A stretch of DNA of 64,000 nucleotides from Corynebacterium tuberculostearicum SK141 (GCF_000175635.1 NZ_ACVP01000023.1:124001-188000); one strand, 5' to 3'; shown: positions 55,463-63,035, counted from the first letter of the stretch. The notes: generated by a model not told the origin, from the letters alone. Numbers and translations: made by a program.

Positions 55463-55522
55463 TCGGATAGAAAAGCAATGTATACCACAGAAATTCTGTT
55501 GACTTTCGGACACAATCGGACA
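55463..55522. promoter_or_regulatory. Candidate sugar-regulator operator between ptsI and fruK
   Basis: Two exact TCGGACA direct repeats start at 55506 and 55516, exactly ten bases apart; a third similar TCGGATA starts at 55463. Between them lies the perfect palindrome ACAGAAATTCTGT (55487-55499), and a TATACA -10-like box for ptsI on the minus strand near 55480. DeoR-type regulators typically bind such helically phased repeats. Confidence 0.5.
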
Positions 55523-55607
55523 AGAATCAACATTAAGGGCGGGCCATGCCCGCGAGGTTCTCTCCAACGGCGTTCGGCCCCAATATACAACCTGCGAAAG
55601 GGACAAC

Positions 55608-56573
55608 TTGATTCTCACGCTGACCCCCAATCCCAGTATCGACGCCACCCTTGTGCTCAGCGAGCCATTGACCTCCGGTGATGTCCACCGGGCCAGCGAG
55701 GTCACCCAGGTTGCTGGCGGCAAGGGTGTAAACGTCACCCATGCCGTGCACTTGGCCGGCGAGCAATCCTTGGCTCTTTTCCCGGCCCACGACTCCGATT
55801 CTTTCCTAAATCTCATCCACTCGGCCGGGCTGCCTTCCTCTGCAATCCCCATGGACGGCGCAGTTCGCGTCAATACCACCATCACAGAGCCTGATGGCAC
55901 TACCACCAAGGTCAACGGCCCAGGCCCTGCGCTTTCCGACGCCGACTCCCGCGCCATTACCTCCGAGCTCACCGCCCGCGCCCTTGCCTCCGACTGGGTG
56001 GTCCTAGCCGGCTCCCTGCCGCGTGGCGTTAACACCGATTGGTATTGCGACCTCATCTCCGCGGTCCGCGCGGCCGCACCACAGGCTCGCATTGCCGTCG
56101 ATACGTCAGATGCCCCAATGCAGGCCATTGGCGAAAGCCTCAATTCTGCTGCGCCGGATCTCATTAAGCCGAACGGCCTAGAGCTCGGCCAGCTCACCGG
56201 AACCGACGGCCGCGAACTAGAAAACCAGGCCGCACGCGGCGAGTACTCGGGGGTTGTTCGGGCGGCCCGGGACGTCGTCAAGCAGGGCATCGCAGAAGTA
56301 CTCGTCACCCTTGGCGGTGCCGGCGCGGTGCTGGTTACCGCGGATGGCGCTTGGGCTGCAACTCCACCGCCAGCAACGGTGAAATCCACCGTAGGCGCCG
56401 GTGACGCCGCGCTCGCCGGATACCTCCTCGGCCGCACCACCGGTAAGTCGCCGGCCGATAGCCTCGCGCAGTCGGTGGCCTACGGAACTGCGGCTGCATC
56501 CAAACAAGGCACCCAATTCCCTCGCCCAGAAGAACTCGATATCGCACATACCCTCGTAAACTCGCTAGCCTAA
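55608..56573 (+). CDS. fruK: 1-Phosphofructokinase
   Basis: A 321-residue PfkB-family kinase that phosphorylates fructose-1-phosphate made by the PTS. It begins I-L-T-L-T-P-N-P-S-I-D and shows G-G-K-G-V-N-V near residue 37 and the catalytic V-G-A-G-D-A near 263. Translation starts at TTG with AAAGGGA upstream. It is 13 bases before ptsF, forming a fructose operon. Confidence 0.93.
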   Translation: MILTLTPNPSIDATLVLSEPLTSGDVHRASEVTQVAGGKGVNVTHAVHLAGEQSLALFPAHDSDSFLNLIHSAGLPSSAIPMDGAVRVNTTITEPDGTTTKVNGPGPALSDADSRAITSELTARALASDWVVLAGSLPRGVNTDWYCDLISAVRAAAPQARIAVDTSDAPMQAIGESLNSAAPDLIKPNGLELGQLTGTDGRELENQAARGEYSGVVRAARDVVKQGIAEVLVTLGGAGAVLVTADGAWAATPPPATVKSTVGAGDAALAGYLLGRTTGKSPADSLAQSVAYGTAAASKQGTQFPRPEELDIAHTLVNSLA

Positions 56574-56586
56574 GGAGTGCCTAATC

Positions 56587-58710
56587 ATGGCTTCCGACCT
56601 CATCACTACCGACCTAGTCGCGCTCGACGCTGACTTCGGCGACAGCGTTGACTCCGTCATCACTAACCTGGCCACGCTAGTCCATGACACCGGCCGAGCC
56701 ACCGACATCGCCGGTTTGGCACAGCCCGCCATCGACCGCGAGGCCAAGGCCGGTACCGGCGTCCCCGGCGGCGTCGCCATTCCACACTGCCGCTCCGAGG
56801 CAGTGACCGAACCTACCCTCGCATTCGCCCGCCTGAGCCGCGGCGTGGATTTCTCCGGCCCCGACGGCGACGCTCAGCTCGTCTTCCTCATCGCGGCCCC
56901 GGCCGGCGGCGGCAAAGCCCACTTGAAGATTTTGTCCAAGTTGGCCCGCGCTCTAGTACGCAAGGACTTCCTCGAGTCCCTGCGCAACGCCCCCACCAAG
57001 GAGGAAATCGTTCGGCTTGTGCTGGACGTAGTCAATGCCGAAAAGCCGAAGAAGAAGCCGGCCGAGGAACCGGCCGCCCAGGGCGCTGCTGCCGGCACTG
57101 CCGCAACTGGTGCCGGTGCCGGTGCCGCCGGCTCCTCCGCCGCCGCGCCCTCGGCCGCAACCCCGACTAACGCAGAAGCTTCGGCCGATGTCACCCGCAT
57201 CGTGGCCATCACCGCCTGCCCCACCGGCATCGCCCACACCTACATGGCGGCCGACGCCCTCACCCAAACCGCAGCCGAGCGTGATGATGTATCTCTGACC
57301 GTTGAGACGCAGGGCTCGTCTAACAATGAGTCCGTCTCCCAATCCACGATCGACGCGGCCGATGCGGTCATCTTCGCCACGGACGTCGGCGTGCGCGACC
57401 GCGAACGCTTCGCCGGCAAGCCGGTAATCGAATCCGACGTCAAGCGCGCCATCAACGAGCCCGGCACCATGCTCGATGAGGCCGTCGCTGCCGCTCACAA
57501 CCCGCACGCCCACAAGGTCTCTGGCACCGCTACCCGCGCCGACGTGGAAGAAGAAGGTCAGTCTCTCGGTTGGGGCAAGCGCATCCAACAGGCAATTATG
57601 ACCGGCGTGTCCTATATGGTCCCGTTCGTCGCGGCCGGCGGCCTGCTGCTCGCCCTCGGCTTCCTTTTCGGCGGCGCCGATATGGCCAACGGCTGGCAGG
57701 CACTATCGACGGACTTTTCGCTCGGCAACCTCCCCGGCCACGACGTGACCATTGACGGCGAACTCATGCACTTCGAGCGCTCCGGCCTGCTGCTCTACCT
57801 TGGCGCAGTTCTCTTCGCTATAGGCCAAGCAGCAATGGGCTTCATCGTCGCCGCACTGTCGGGCTACATCGCCTTTGCGCTGGCCGGCCGTCCGGGCATT
57901 GCTCCGGGCTTCGCTGGCGGCGCCATCGCCGTTATCTTGGGCGCTGGATTCATCGGCGGCCTGGTAACCGGCCTTCTGGCGGGCTTTATCGCCATGTGGA
58001 TTGGCAACTGGAAGGTACCGCGTTGGCTAGGCTCGCTCATGCCGGTTGTTATTATCCCGCTGCTGACCTCTCTAATCGTCGGCCTCGCAATGTACCTGCT
58101 GCTGGGTGCACCGTTGGCAGCCATCATGGAAGGCCTGCAAAATTGGCTATCGTCCATGTCCGGTTCCTCGGCTGTATTGCTGGGCATCATTCTCGGCCTG
58201 ATGATGTGCTTCGACTTGGGCGGCCCAGTCAATAAGGCGGCCTACCTCTTCGCCACGGCCGGGCTGTCTACCGGTGACGAGTCCTCCATGCAGATCATGG
58301 CCGCCGTCATGGCGTCCGGCATGGTCGCACCAATTGCGCTGTCGCTGGCTACGTTTATCCGCAAGTCGCTGTTTACCCCGGCCGAGCAGGAGAACGGCAA
58401 GTCTGCCTGGCTGCTGGGTCTGTCCTTCGTCTCGGAGGGCGCCATCCCGTTTGCGGCGGCCGATCCGTTCCGCGTCATCCCTTCGATGATGGCCGGCGGC
58501 GCGGTGACGGGCGCGATTTCGATGGCCCTGTCGGTCAGTTCCCGTGCCCCGCACGGCGGCGTGTTCGTCTTCTTCGCCATTGACCCGTTCTGGGGCTACC
58601 TCGTGGCCATTGCGGCCGGCGTGGTTGTCTCCACTGCGGCGGTGCTGGCGATGAAGCAGTTCTGGCCTAACAAGGCCGCCGAAGAAGCCGCCCAGAACGT
58701 GGCAGCATAA
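56587..58710 (+). CDS. ptsF: Fructose-specific PTS enzyme IIABC
   Basis: A 707-residue fused transporter. EIIA (about 1-150) has phosphorylated His67 in V-A-I-P-H-C-R. An Ala/Gly/Pro-rich linker (about 155-200) precedes EIIB with Cys211 in T-A-C-P-T-G-I-A-H-T. EIIC (about 345-700) is polytopic and contains P-F-V-A-A-G-G and D-L-G-G-P-V-N-K-A-A-Y. It imports fructose as fructose-1-phosphate, which FruK then uses. Confidence 0.95.
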   Translation: MASDLITTDLVALDADFGDSVDSVITNLATLVHDTGRATDIAGLAQPAIDREAKAGTGVPGGVAIPHCRSEAVTEPTLAFARLSRGVDFSGPDGDAQLVFLIAAPAGGGKAHLKILSKLARALVRKDFLESLRNAPTKEEIVRLVLDVVNAEKPKKKPAEEPAAQGAAAGTAATGAGAGAAGSSAAAPSAATPTNAEASADVTRIVAITACPTGIAHTYMAADALTQTAAERDDVSLTVETQGSSNNESVSQSTIDAADAVIFATDVGVRDRERFAGKPVIESDVKRAINEPGTMLDEAVAAAHNPHAHKVSGTATRADVEEEGQSLGWGKRIQQAIMTGVSYMVPFVAAGGLLLALGFLFGGADMANGWQALSTDFSLGNLPGHDVTIDGELMHFERSGLLLYLGAVLFAIGQAAMGFIVAALSGYIAFALAGRPGIAPGFAGGAIAVILGAGFIGGLVTGLLAGFIAMWIGNWKVPRWLGSLMPVVIIPLLTSLIVGLAMYLLLGAPLAAIMEGLQNWLSSMSGSSAVLLGIILGLMMCFDLGGPVNKAAYLFATAGLSTGDESSMQIMAAVMASGMVAPIALSLATFIRKSLFTPAEQENGKSAWLLGLSFVSEGAIPFAAADPFRVIPSMMAGGAVTGAISMALSVSSRAPHGGVFVFFAIDPFWGYLVAIAAGVVVSTAAVLAMKQFWPNKAAEEAAQNVAA

Positions 58711-58764
58711 ACCAAACACTCGTACACTAGATTGTAAAAATCCCCGTAAGAAAGGATATTTTCC

Positions 58765-59034
58765 ATGGCTTCCAAGACTGTAAAGGTTGGCTCCTCTGTA
58801 GGCCTGCACGCACGTCCTGCATCTATTATCGCGGACGCTGCCGGCGAGTTCGATGAGGATATCTTCCTCAACCTGGTCGGCGACGATGATGAGGATGAGA
58901 CCGATGCGGCCTCTTCCCTGATGATCATGGCTCTTGGCGCAGAACAGGGCGATGAGGTTACCGTCACCTCCGAAAACGAAGAAGCAGTGGAAAAGATTGC
59001 TGCTCTTATCGAGAAGGACCTGGACGCTTCCTAA
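58765..59034 (+). CDS. ptsH: PTS phosphocarrier HPr
   Basis: An 89-residue HPr with phosphorylated His15 in V-G-L-H-A-R-P-A. The middle is unusually acidic (D-D-D-E-D-E-T-D), as in other corynebacterial HPr proteins. It carries phosphate from enzyme I to PtsF and other EII proteins. GAAAGGA lies upstream of the ATG. The 54-bp gap after ptsF contains a TACACT-like -10, so it may have its own promoter as well. Confidence 0.95.
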   Translation: MASKTVKVGSSVGLHARPASIIADAAGEFDEDIFLNLVGDDDEDETDAASSLMIMALGAEQGDEVTVTSENEEAVEKIAALIEKDLDAS

Positions 59035-59055
59035 GTCCTAAAACGGTTCCACTTT

Positions 59056-59086
59056 AGGCTCCCCACCCTTGCGGTAGGGAGCTTTT
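59056..59086 (+). terminator. Terminator after ptsH
   Basis: CTCCCCACC pairs with GGTAGGGAG (one mismatch) around a 4-base loop, followed by CTTTTC. The 14-bp repeat starts at once after the T-run. Confidence 0.8.
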
Positions 59087-59100
59087 CGCTTGCCGACGCC
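59087..59100 (-). repeat. 14-bp repeat, exact copy 7 (intergenic)
   Basis: GGCGTCGGCAAGCG on the minus strand, directly after the ptsH terminator T-run and directly before the HNH-gene remnant. Confidence 0.8.
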
Positions 59101-59102
59101 AC

Positions 59103-59252
59103 CTATCCCCACGGTGGCACCCACGTCACCTGCCCGCGCACGCGGGCTAGCCGGCCACGGCGCGGCGGGGCGTTGGGGTCATCGTCATTGACGCCATTGT
59201 GATAGGGACAGCAGGTCGCGAGGTTGCTAATTGGTGGATTAGTGTAAACCCT
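59103..59252 (-). pseudogene. C-terminal remnant of a DUF222/13E12-family HNH endonuclease gene
   Basis: Translation on the minus strand gives about 49 residues, including S-N-L-A-T-C-C-P-Y-H-N-G, V-N-D-D-D-P-N-A-P-P-R-R-G-R and the ending W-V-P-P-W-G followed by TAG. This is the typical end of actinobacterial DUF222 (13E12 repeat family) HNH proteins. A stop codon (59253-59255) lies directly upstream in frame and no family sequence continues beyond it, so only the 3' end is present. It may mark the site where the element to its right inserted. Confidence 0.72.
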
Positions 59253-59407
59253 TTAGGGGGTAGCACCTGCCCTGCCCGACCCCACCGCCAAGGGCTGCAA
59301 ACATGCAGGTGGGAAATGCGATTTAAGGCGTTGAACGAGCGCCGGTGGTGTGTTGGTAGGGGCTAACGCCTCTCAAGGCCGCGTGGAACACCGCCTAGAC
59401 ATAGAAC

Positions 59408-59444
59408 ACCGCCCCGGTGCTCAATGTGCGAGCACCGGGGCGGT
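59408..59444 (-). terminator. Perfect 15-bp hairpin at the end of the element operon
   Basis: ACCGCCCCGGTGCTC and GAGCACCGGGGCGGT with a 7-base loop are perfectly complementary. On the minus strand GTTCTATGT follows, so it plausibly terminates the three-gene operon ending at 59491. Confidence 0.7.
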
Positions 59445-59459
59445 GAGGTCTTGACATGA

Positions 59460-59477
59460 TAGTTGGCTAACCAACTA
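59460..59477. repeat. Short palindrome TAGTTGG-CTAA-CCAACTA
   Basis: Seven-base perfect arms around CTAA, located between the last element gene and the 15-bp hairpin. It could be a second terminator stem (AT-rich flank on the minus side) or a protein-binding site. Confidence 0.4.
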
Positions 59478-59490
59478 CGCCCTTATTTTA

Positions 59491-59937
59491 TCAGTAATCA
59501 AAGCCGGGCAGGCCGCGCGTGCCGGTGACGTCGTAGTTCTCGTCTCGGTTATCCGCGGTCTTAATTCCCTCTACGCCGCTGCCCCCATTGGCAATGCGGG
59601 CACCGATAGCGTCGAGGTCGGCCTCCTGCCCCGCTTCGTCGAGGTGGTGAGCACCTGGGCCGGGCCGTGACTCATTTAGCCGCCATGGCCGAGACTCCTC
59701 TTCATCGGCGGGGTCGTCCTGTTGGTAGCTCACAACCTCCCCGTGGGTGGGGTTGTAGACGCGGTGGCCGAGGGCGTCCAATTCGTCATTGTGACCATAG
59801 ACGCGGCCGCCTAGTTGTGCCGAGTCTGTTTCGTCACAGCGACCATAAATACGAGCGCCCAATTGTCCTGTCTCGGTGTTGGTGCTGCGCCCATAGACGC
59901 GGGCGCCAATCTCGGTTAGTTCATCTCTGTATGCCAT
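59491..59937 (-). CDS. Unknown element protein with tandem L-G-x-R-V-Y-G repeats
   Basis: A 148-residue protein not recognised. The N-terminal half has at least four units of about 15-18 residues, each with a core such as I-G-A-R-V-Y-G-R, L-G-A-R-I-Y-G-R, L-G-G-R-V-Y-G-H and L-G-H-R-V-Y-N; a weaker fifth unit, I-G-A-R-I-A-N, occurs near residue 112. Spacers are rich in Asp, Glu, Thr and Asn. The remainder is acidic and Gly-rich. Its ATG overlaps the preceding stop (TAATG). The repetitive polar design suggests a structural or binding role. Confidence 0.75.
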   Translation of the reverse strand: MAYRDELTEIGARVYGRSTNTETGQLGARIYGRCDETDSAQLGGRVYGHNDELDALGHRVYNPTHGEVVSYQQDDPADEEESRPWRLNESRPGPGAHHLDEAGQEADLDAIGARIANGGSGVEGIKTADNRDENYDVTGTRGLPGFDY

Positions 59938-60443
59938 TAGCTGTGTTTCCTTTCTCTTTCTTGCCCGGCGTTGATACGCCTAGCAATTTCACCCCGGTAG
60001 GCCTTTCGCTGCGCAATGAATATGTCGAGGTCACGTTCACGCCGGGCAAAAAAGTGGCCGGGGTGTCCACTCAAGTTGTCGATATAACGCTTGGTAAGAC
60101 CGCCATAGCTTCGCCCCGGTCTAAGTGATTTCAACACCTCCACCACTTCACCCCGGGCGGGCATTTGAGGGTCTCGAGCAACCCGGCGGGCTAGTTCAAA
60201 GCACCCTACAACCTCTCGAGGCTCAATGTGTCCACGGGCCGCGGCTGTCACATGTGCCACGTATTCGTTGTGCTTTTCTATAAGCGCTTTCTTGCCGTGG
60301 GCGTTCTTTCCCTCTTTATCCCACGCCGCTAGGGCCTCAGCGTCCTCGTCGTCTACGGGTAGCCCCATAGCTTTGTGAGCTAAGGCCCTCTGCCATGAGC
60401 CATGCGGGTGGCACGGCCATACTTTCAGGTCGAGGCCGTCCAT
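59937..60443 (-). CDS. Unknown element protein, basic C-terminus
   Basis: A 168-residue protein not recognised. It begins with D-L-K-V-W-P-C-H-P-H-G-S-W, has a helical charged middle (E-D-A-E-A-L-A-A-W-D-K-E-G-K), and a strongly basic C-terminal third (R-P-G-R-S-Y-G-G-L-T-K-R, then F-F-A-R-R-E-R-D and E-R-E-R-K-H-S) that could bind nucleic acid. It is the middle gene of a three-gene operon, five bases after the 377-residue gene and coupled to the repeat-protein gene. Confidence 0.75.
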   Translation of the reverse strand: MDGLDLKVWPCHPHGSWQRALAHKAMGLPVDDEDAEALAAWDKEGKNAHGKKALIEKHNEYVAHVTAAARGHIEPREVVGCFELARRVARDPQMPARGEVVEVLKSLRPGRSYGGLTKRYIDNLSGHPGHFFARRERDLDIFIAQRKAYRGEIARRINAGQERERKHS

Positions 60444-60448
60444 GGCAT

Positions 60449-61582
60449 TTAGTTCTCGTAGGGGTCGTCTACCGCGTCAAGGTCATAGTCGTCGACCTCG
60501 GCGTCCTTGTACTCAAACACCGTCGGGTTGTATTCCTTGAGCGCCGCTAGTGACTGCTCGGGCGTGGCCATGCCGAAACGCTCATACGGCTCGTGCCAGC
60601 CTTTTCCACGGTAGGGGTCGCCAACAGTGCGCTTACGGTAGTCGAACCACGCGTCAACTGCATTAATAGCGCTAATGCGGTGTTCAAGCTCGGGTAGGTC
60701 GTCGCCAAGCGGGTCGGCAAGCGGCGCGATATGTCCAAGCCCCTTGCACACCGCCTCAATATCTCCCATGCCAAGCGCGTCTAGTGCACACGTTTGGGCG
60801 TCGAACATTAGGGCACGGTAGCGCGCCCGGTTGCTAGTCAGTTCTTCCAAGCGGTTGAACACGTCACGCTCGGGGTTAGGCGTATCGCTTACATCGTTAA
60901 AAGCCATGGCGCGGGCTAGTGGAATGTGTGCCCCGTGGTTGTCCACTAAATTCCATGCTCGCACCGCCCGGCGGTAGGCCGTGATAGTGGCCTCGGGCGT
61001 GGTGGCCGGGTCAATCAACTCAAGAATTGAGTCCATGCGGTTGCCGCGGCGGGCACGGTCGAGGGCGTTGTCGTCTAGCGCTTCCAAGGCCTCGGTGTAT
61101 TCCGTTGCCAGATTGTCGAACCATGCACGCACGTCAGGCTTGCACGATTCAATTAGCGCCTCGGTGGAATAGTCAGGCTTGTCGTATTTTGCAATAAGTC
61201 CATTCAAGACGTGCTGGCGCGCTGTAGCTAGGCGGCGGGCCTCGGGGGTTGAGGCTGCCTTTTGTTCCCACCGCAGGCCCCACTCGTCCTTAAACTGCAC
61301 AGGCACGGTGGTGTTTTCGGCAGGGGTTGGGGAAAGAATAAGCTCGTCTAGGTCTTTGAAACTTGCCCTGTTGAGCTTCACCCACTTGGCGGCCGCGGCC
61401 TGTAGCTTGTCGTCGCTTGCCTTATTGGCGTAGTGGTCGTCAAAGTCAGCCATGCGGGCGGAAATTTTTTCGTCCGCTCGTGCCATAGCCTCGGCGGCGG
61501 CCGGGCGGGCACCGGTCATGCTTAGCGCGGCCGATACAGCGGCAACGCGATTAGAAAAATGTGCAATTGGCTCGGTAGCCAT
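60449..61582 (-). CDS. Unknown element protein, 377 residues
   Basis: Not recognised. It appears soluble and largely helical, with Ala-rich helices at the N-terminus (A-A-V-S-A-A-L-S-M, then A-A-A-E-A-M-A-R-A-D-E-K) and many W/Y-containing amphipathic segments such as W-V-K-L-N-R-A-S-F. It ends with an acidic tail (D-A-E-V-D-D-Y-D-L-D-A-V-D-D). AAAGGA lies about eleven bases before the ATG. It is the first gene of the element operon, next to a 199-bp control region. A structural or packaging function would suit an element-encoded operon, but nothing in the sequence proves it. Confidence 0.75.
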   Translation of the reverse strand: MATEPIAHFSNRVAAVSAALSMTGARPAAAEAMARADEKISARMADFDDHYANKASDDKLQAAAAKWVKLNRASFKDLDELILSPTPAENTTVPVQFKDEWGLRWEQKAASTPEARRLATARQHVLNGLIAKYDKPDYSTEALIESCKPDVRAWFDNLATEYTEALEALDDNALDRARRGNRMDSILELIDPATTPEATITAYRRAVRAWNLVDNHGAHIPLARAMAFNDVSDTPNPERDVFNRLEELTSNRARYRALMFDAQTCALDALGMGDIEAVCKGLGHIAPLADPLGDDLPELEHRISAINAVDAWFDYRKRTVGDPYRGKGWHEPYERFGMATPEQSLAALKEYNPTVFEYKDAEVDDYDLDAVDDPYEN

Positions 61583-61711
61583 AGTGTCAATGTCCTTTAC
61601 TCGTTAAGAAACGGTTGTTGGTCATGGCACTTTGGGTCGGGTCGGGTCGGTATCGGGGCGCACCACTTGCCTTTTATTGTGAGCTGTATTAGCGGCGTTG
61701 GCAAGAATTGA

Positions 61712-61746
61712 AAAGGGTACTATTTGTGCTGGAAACGAGTACCTTT
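61712..61746. promoter_or_regulatory. Inverted repeat upstream of the three-gene element operon
   Basis: AAAGGGTACT and AGTACCTTT form an inverted repeat (one extra G) with a 16-base spacer, 130-165 bases upstream of the 377-residue gene. It may be an operator or a terminator. A triple GGGTC direct repeat lies nearby at about 61636-61650. Confidence 0.4.
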
Positions 61747-61781
61747 AGCGTGTTTCCCAAGGTTAAATAACATGACTGTGT

Positions 61782-62207
61782 TTATGTCGCTGGCACGACC
61801 GGGGGTAGCAAACGGGGGTGTTTCACAGCTCTGGCACCAAGGCAGGCACCGCGGGTAGAGGTACTACGCGGCCGGGCGCGGCGTGTCTGCATAGCAAAAT
61901 ACGCTTGGGCAGCGGCCACCTCGGGCTTATTGGGGTCGCCGTTCATGGCGACAAGGTAGGCGGCCATGCGGTCGAGGTGGAAGTCGTCACGTTGAATACC
62001 GCCGCGGCCCTCACGTTGTACAACCTTGGGGGATTGCACAAAGTTGCAGTTCACGCCCGCATTTTCGGCCGATTTACAGGCACGGTACAAAGGGTTGGTG
62101 AACTCGCGCCACGCTGCATATCCCATGAGCGGCATGAGGTCACGGGCAGACCAATAGGCATTGCCCTCGGCGTCGGTGCGTGCGATTTGGTCAAACGGGG
62201 CTGTGTG
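61782..62207 (-). pseudogene. DinD/BRO-N-like gene remnant, start and C-terminus lost
   Basis: Conserved sequence begins near 62207 with P-F-D-Q-I-A-R-T-D-A-E-G-N and continues W-S-A-R-D-L-M, G-Y-A-A-W-R-E-F, then D-R-M-A-A-Y-L-V-A-M-N-G-D-P-N-K-P-E-V-A-A-A-Q and Y-F-A-M-Q-T-R-R. This is the N-terminal core of DinD/BRO-type phage antirepressor proteins. No ATG, GTG or TTG is available between the homologous start and the in-frame stop upstream (62346), and after Q-T-R-R the family sequence ends in about 35 unrelated residues. An internal ATG at 62135 would give only 117 residues. I read it as a decayed gene. Confidence 0.7.
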
Positions 62208-62320
62208 CCTCTCTCGCGCCCTGTAGTGCCGGTCTGGATAAGTTATGCCGCCGAGGCGTGAAAGGCCGTCTATGGCCGCGTGAGGCGTTAATTTCGCGCT
62301 GTTTGGCCCCTCGGCGTGGT

Positions 62321-62653
62321 CTACCAGTCCAACAAAGTGGGTGGATTAGGCCCGCGGCGGGAACGCCGCCCGTCGCCGCGAGCGGAGTTGCACGAGCGGT
62401 GCGCGGGTTTTACCTCTCCCATGAGGTCACCGCCTTGGCTAAGGGGTACAAGGTGGTCGAGGGTGAACGCCCGGCCGTGCGTTGGCGGCAAGTTCATGTC
62501 GATAGCGCCACCGCACAACCAGCACACAGCTAAAGCCGGGTCGCGCTCAAGTTTGCGCCGCCAACTGGTGACCTTTTTGCGCCATGAGTGGGAAAAGGCA
62601 TAAGGGTCGGTGGTCTTATCGCGCTTTTTGCGGGGTGCTTGGGGTCTAGTCAC
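62321..62653 (-). CDS. HNH endonuclease
   Basis: A 110-residue HNH nuclease of phage type. Zinc pairs are Cys44/Cys47 (C-W-L-C) and the Cys88 region; the catalytic H-N-H core is seen as L-D-H-L-V-P-L-S (Asp66, His67), H85 and N89 in A-H-R-S-C-N-S-A-R-G. The N-terminus is Arg/Lys-rich. Such small HNH proteins often sit beside terminase and cos sites in phages and satellites and aid DNA packaging; no terminase is visible in this window. A large non-coding region lies upstream. Confidence 0.88.
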   Translation of the reverse strand: MTRPQAPRKKRDKTTDPYAFSHSWRKKVTSWRRKLERDPALAVCWLCGGAIDMNLPPTHGRAFTLDHLVPLSQGGDLMGEVKPAHRSCNSARGDGRRSRRGPNPPTLLDW

Positions 62654-62791
62654 GGCTGTTGTTCCTTTCGCGTTGGTGCGCTACGGCCATTTTATGCACG
62701 TTTTATACACCGCATGAGGGGAAATTTATGTGCCGGTTCCGAGCGTTTGGGTTACGCGGTACAAGTTTCCATATACCGGGGAGATAGAGAG

Positions 62792-62824
62792 GCCGGGGCC
62801 GAGGGGAGTCACCCCCACCCCGGC
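62792..62824. repeat. Nested G+C-rich palindrome
   Basis: Outer arms GCCGGGG (62792-62798) and CCCCGGC (62818-62824) enclose inner arms GGGG (62803-62806) and CCCC (62812-62815) around AGTCA. It lies about 140 bases upstream of the HNH gene. Confidence 0.5.
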
Positions 62825-62986
62825 AAGGGGCCGGAGACTAGGCCAATGGAAATTATACGCGAGATTTCCAATTATTCAGTTCCATCTTTCATTGGTGTTG
62901 CTCACTACGCGCGGCCGCGGCGTGAGACATGTCCACACAGCGGGTTCAAACCCCTTTATTTTCCCTTTGATTTCACATCGGTTTTG

Positions 62987-63035
62987 GTGTCCTTGGTGTG
63001 TGTCTCTCCCCTAAAGGAGAGAGACACACGGACAC
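62987..63035. repeat. Long interrupted hairpin
   Basis: GTGTGTCTCTCCCC (62998-63011) pairs at 13 of 14 positions with GGAGAGAGACACAC (63016-63029) around the loop TAAA; outside these, GTGTCC (62987-62992) pairs with GGACAC (63030-63035) after a 5-base bulge. Confidence 0.7.

Larger units (their letters stand above)
59035..59490. other. Junction between conserved chromosome and accessory element
   Basis: This 456-bp stretch has no intact gene. It contains the ptsH terminator (59056-59086), an exact 14-bp repeat (59087-59100), a decayed DUF222-type HNH fragment (59103-59252), a perfect 15-bp hairpin (59408-59444) and a small palindrome (59460-59477). Confidence 0.65.

Noticed and set aside
62920..62960. 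Possible tRNA fragment (GGGTTCAAACCCC T-loop-like motif)
   Set aside because: Only a T-arm-like hairpin is present; no acceptor stem, D-arm or anticodon stem can be built around it.
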